Source: Gammaproteobacteria bacterium (GTDB lineage: Bacteria; Bacillota_I; Bacilli_A; Izemoplasmatales; UBA1188). Taken from it: a DNA stretch of 7,586 nucleotides. The stretch spans positions 1-7,586 of the forward strand of contig JAILNJ010000053.1 in the NCBI GenBank assembly GCA_024691665.1, written 5' to 3'. Numbering within the stretch: position 1 is the first letter of the stretch; each line of letters starts with the position of its first letter. Below are positions 5,791 to 7,586 of this stretch, one piece after another. Position numbers and translations under genes: made by a program. The notes under the pieces were generated by a model. It did no database searches. It was not told the DNA's origin and saw only the letters and a program-made list of their open reading frames with translations.

Positions 5791-7521
5791 ATGGCTAAGA
5801 AGAAAGACGTTATCAATGAATTTATTGATCAAAAGGTTCAAAGTGAATACTTAGAAAAGATCATGGGTGATCGTTTTGGCGCATACTCAAAATATATCAT
5901 TCAAGATCGTGCAATCCCAGATGTAAGAGACGGTTTAAAGCCAGTTCAAAGAAGAATATTATACGCTATGCAATCAGTTGGTATGGTTGCTGGAAGCCCA
6001 TATAAAAAGAGTGCGAGAATTGTCGGTGAAGTTATTGGTAAATTCCACCCTCATGGTGACCAATCTGTATATGAAGCTTTAGTTCGTATGAGCCAAGACT
6101 TTAAGATTAATGTCCCACTAATCGATATGCAAGGAAACAATGGTTCAATCGATGGTGATGGCGCAGCCGCAATGCGTTATACTGAAGCAAGACTTAGTAA
6201 AGCTGCGATGTATCTCCTCAAAGATATGGAAAAGAAGACTGTACCATTTGTACCAAACTATGATGATAGTGAAGTAGAACCAGTCATTCTACCAGCTAAA
6301 TTCCCTAACTTACTAGTTAATGGTAGTGATGGTATCGCATCAGGTTATGCGACAAACATCCCACCACACAACTTAGCTGAAGCCATTGATTTAACTATCG
6401 CAAGAATTAAAAACCCTAATTTAACATATGAAGAAGCTTTAGAAATTATGCCAGGACCTGACTTCCCAACAGGCGGTATCATTGAAGATACTGAAGACTT
6501 ACACCAAGCCTTAAGAACTGGTCGTGGAAGAGTTGTAATTAGAGCTAAAGCTGAAATTATAAAGAATAATATCGTAATTACTGAAATCCCTTATGGAGTT
6601 AATAAGGCAGTCCTCGTTAAAAAGATTGACTCGGTTAAAGACTCTAAAGGTGTAGATGGAATTACAGAAATTAGAGATGAATCAGATAAAGAAGGTTTAA
6701 GAATCGTTATTGAAACTAAGGAACAAGCTAATCCCGAAGTTATCCTAAACTATCTTTATAAAGCTACTGACCTCCAAGTAAACTTCTCATATAACACAGT
6801 CGCAATCGTTGATAGAAGCCCAAGAACTCTTGGTGTTTTAGATATCATTGATGCTTATATCCTACATGAGAAAGAAGTTATTATTAATAGATCAAACTTC
6901 GAAGTTGATAAGATGACTAAACGTCTTCATATCGTCGAAGGTTTCCATAAGATGACATCTATCATCAATGAAGTAGTAGATACTATTAAAAATAGTAAGA
7001 ATAAAGCTAACGCTAAAGAGAATATCATGAGACTCTTTGGATTCACTGAACTTCAAGCCGAAGCCATCGTAATGCTTCAACTTTATAGACTCACTAATAC
7101 AGACATTAAAGAAATGGAAGATGAAAAGAGAGAACTCGAAAAGAACATCAAACATTTAAAACATGTCTTATCTAGTGAAGAAGCTTTAAAGAATGTAATC
7201 ATTGATGAAATGAGTGAAATCAAAGAGATGATTCCATCTCCAAGACGTACAGTTATTGAAGAATCACTAGAAAAGAGAGAAATCAATGAAGAAGAATTAA
7301 TCATCCATGAAGATGTAAGAGTAATCATCACTAAAGATGGCTATGTTAAGAAGATGAGCCTAAAGGCTTATCAAGCATCACTTGGTGTATCAACTCCTGG
7401 TCTTAAAGAAGATGACTACATTATCTTTGATAAACAATGTAATACAATGGATTCTTTAATCCTTTGTATTACATTGTTTATCAAAGATAATGTAGTCATC
7501 TTCTTTAAGACCAGGAGTTGA
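5791..7521 (+). CDS. parC: DNA topoisomerase IV subunit A (ParC), 3'-truncated by a fold-back repeat
   Basis: ParC is the DNA-cleaving subunit that partners ParE. The breakage-reunion domain is intact: GLKPVQRRILYAM (48-60), the DNA-binding HPHGD helix (86-90), catalytic Arg129-Tyr130 in AAAMRYTEARLS, FPNLLVNGSDGIASGYAT (171-188) and IPPHN. A long coiled-coil tower/C-gate region lies at about 380-490 (LQAEAIVMLQLYRLTN, then Lys/Glu-rich helices). The C-terminal beta-pinwheel has only begun (VRVIITKDGYVKKMSLKAY...). Firmicute ParC is normally about 800 residues. Genuine sequence ends near residue 558 (base about 7462); the remaining residues to the TGA at 7519-7521 are read from an inverted copy of the gene and are not ParC. 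The ribosome site AGAAGGA (5774-5780) lies inside the end of parE, so the two genes are co-expressed. Gln91 replaces the usual quinolone-contacting Ser, while Glu95 is kept. Confidence 0.93.
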   Translation: MAKKKDVINEFIDQKVQSEYLEKIMGDRFGAYSKYIIQDRAIPDVRDGLKPVQRRILYAMQSVGMVAGSPYKKSARIVGEVIGKFHPHGDQSVYEALVRMSQDFKINVPLIDMQGNNGSIDGDGAAAMRYTEARLSKAAMYLLKDMEKKTVPFVPNYDDSEVEPVILPAKFPNLLVNGSDGIASGYATNIPPHNLAEAIDLTIARIKNPNLTYEEALEIMPGPDFPTGGIIEDTEDLHQALRTGRGRVVIRAKAEIIKNNIVITEIPYGVNKAVLVKKIDSVKDSKGVDGITEIRDESDKEGLRIVIETKEQANPEVILNYLYKATDLQVNFSYNTVAIVDRSPRTLGVLDIIDAYILHEKEVIINRSNFEVDKMTKRLHIVEGFHKMTSIINEVVDTIKNSKNKANAKENIMRLFGFTELQAEAIVMLQLYRLTNTDIKEMEDEKRELEKNIKHLKHVLSSEEALKNVIIDEMSEIKEMIPSPRRTVIEESLEKREINEEELIIHEDVRVIITKDGYVKKMSLKAYQASLGVSTPGLKEDDYIIFDKQCNTMDSLILCITLFIKDNVVIFFKTRS

Positions 7522-7586
7522 TACACCAAGTGATGCTTGATAAGCCTTTAGGCTCATCTTCTTAACATAGCCATCTTTAGTGATGA
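7325..7586. repeat. Large near-perfect palindrome (fold-back inverted repeat) at the window end
   Basis: Bases 7325-7447 and 7464-7586 are exact reverse complements (123 bp per arm). Inside them, one mismatch (7448/7463, T opposite T) is followed by a further 5 bp, GGATT at 7449-7453 against AATCC at 7458-7462, leaving a 4-nt loop CTTT. Identity continues to the last base of the window, so the true arm may be longer. The left arm is ordinary parC coding sequence, in frame with the family C-terminal domain; the right arm is the same sequence inverted and codes for nothing of its own. This structure is typical of a fold-back chimera or contig-end artefact. A biological inverted duplication is possible but less likely. 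Confidence 0.95.

Noticed and set aside
6892..7331. Two overlapping minus-strand frames (6892-7155 and 7083-7331) within parC
   Set aside because: Their Ser/Phe/Ile-rich products are mirror translations of the Lys/Glu-rich ParC coiled coil. They have no initiation signals and no family similarity.
3846..7521. Assignment of the pair as gyrB-gyrA
   Set aside because: Details such as QGRDRRFQAILPLRGKVLNT, the ParE-like C-terminus and the ParC-like start of the C-terminal domain fit topoisomerase IV better. A gyrB-gyrA pair would show the GyrB-type KFQAILPLRGKILNVEKA form.
7325..7586. Terminal palindrome as a hairpin telomere, transposon end or new element
   Set aside because: The arms are plain parC coding sequence with no transposase, resolvase or terminal motif. 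The join shows a short self-priming signature, which favours a technical fold-back, although the sequence alone cannot exclude a real hairpin.

Overview
The window is about one third G+C and almost fully coding. It looks like a chromosomal segment of a low-GC, anaerobic member of the Bacillota, most likely Bacilli, Erysipelotrichia or a Mollicutes-related uncultured gut lineage. The basis is strong A-rich codon bias (AGA for Arg, GAA for Glu), a YneF-family membrane protein typical of Bacilli and Mollicutes, a clostridial-type 2[4Fe-4S] ferredoxin, formate-tetrahydrofolate ligase, and adjacent parE-parC genes. Trp is always TGG in the genes read here, and every natural stop is TAA or TAG. The lineage is inference; no rRNA gene is present.

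Layout. Positions 1-3220 are one forward run of tightly packed genes: the 3' end of a sigma-70-family factor (region 4), fhs, an HD-domain protein and a SpoU/TrmH-type RNA 2'-O-methyltransferase. Spacings are 1 nt, 11 nt and a 23-nt overlap, so this is probably one operon, closed by a strong hairpin terminator at 3217-3246. A 55-residue ferredoxin gene on the minus strand (3249-3416) converges on that terminator. It is divergently transcribed from a yneF-like gene (3537-3752) through back-to-back promoters around 3446-3505. A second terminator (3765-3790) and an AT-rich promoter region lead into parE (3846-5789) and parC (from 5791), one base apart, which encode the two subunits of topoisomerase IV.

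The right end is abnormal. From about 7464 to the last base the sequence is the exact reverse complement of 7447 back to 7325, around a tiny loop at 7454-7457. This cuts parC inside its C-terminal domain, so the last ~18 residues of its reading frame and its stop codon are not genuine ParC sequence. The most economical explanation is a fold-back chimera or contig-end assembly artefact rather than biology.

How the genes work together: fhs supplies 10-formyl-tetrahydrofolate for purine and initiator fMet-tRNA synthesis, the methyltransferase modifies structured RNA, ferredoxin carries low-potential electrons, and ParE/ParC decatenate daughter chromosomes. These are mostly housekeeping functions. 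I see no CRISPR array, transposase, phage gene, tRNA, rRNA or defence system. The points most worth a second look are the terminal palindrome, a Gln at the ParC position usually held by the quinolone-contacting Ser, and a marked dependence of Lys codon choice on the next base.
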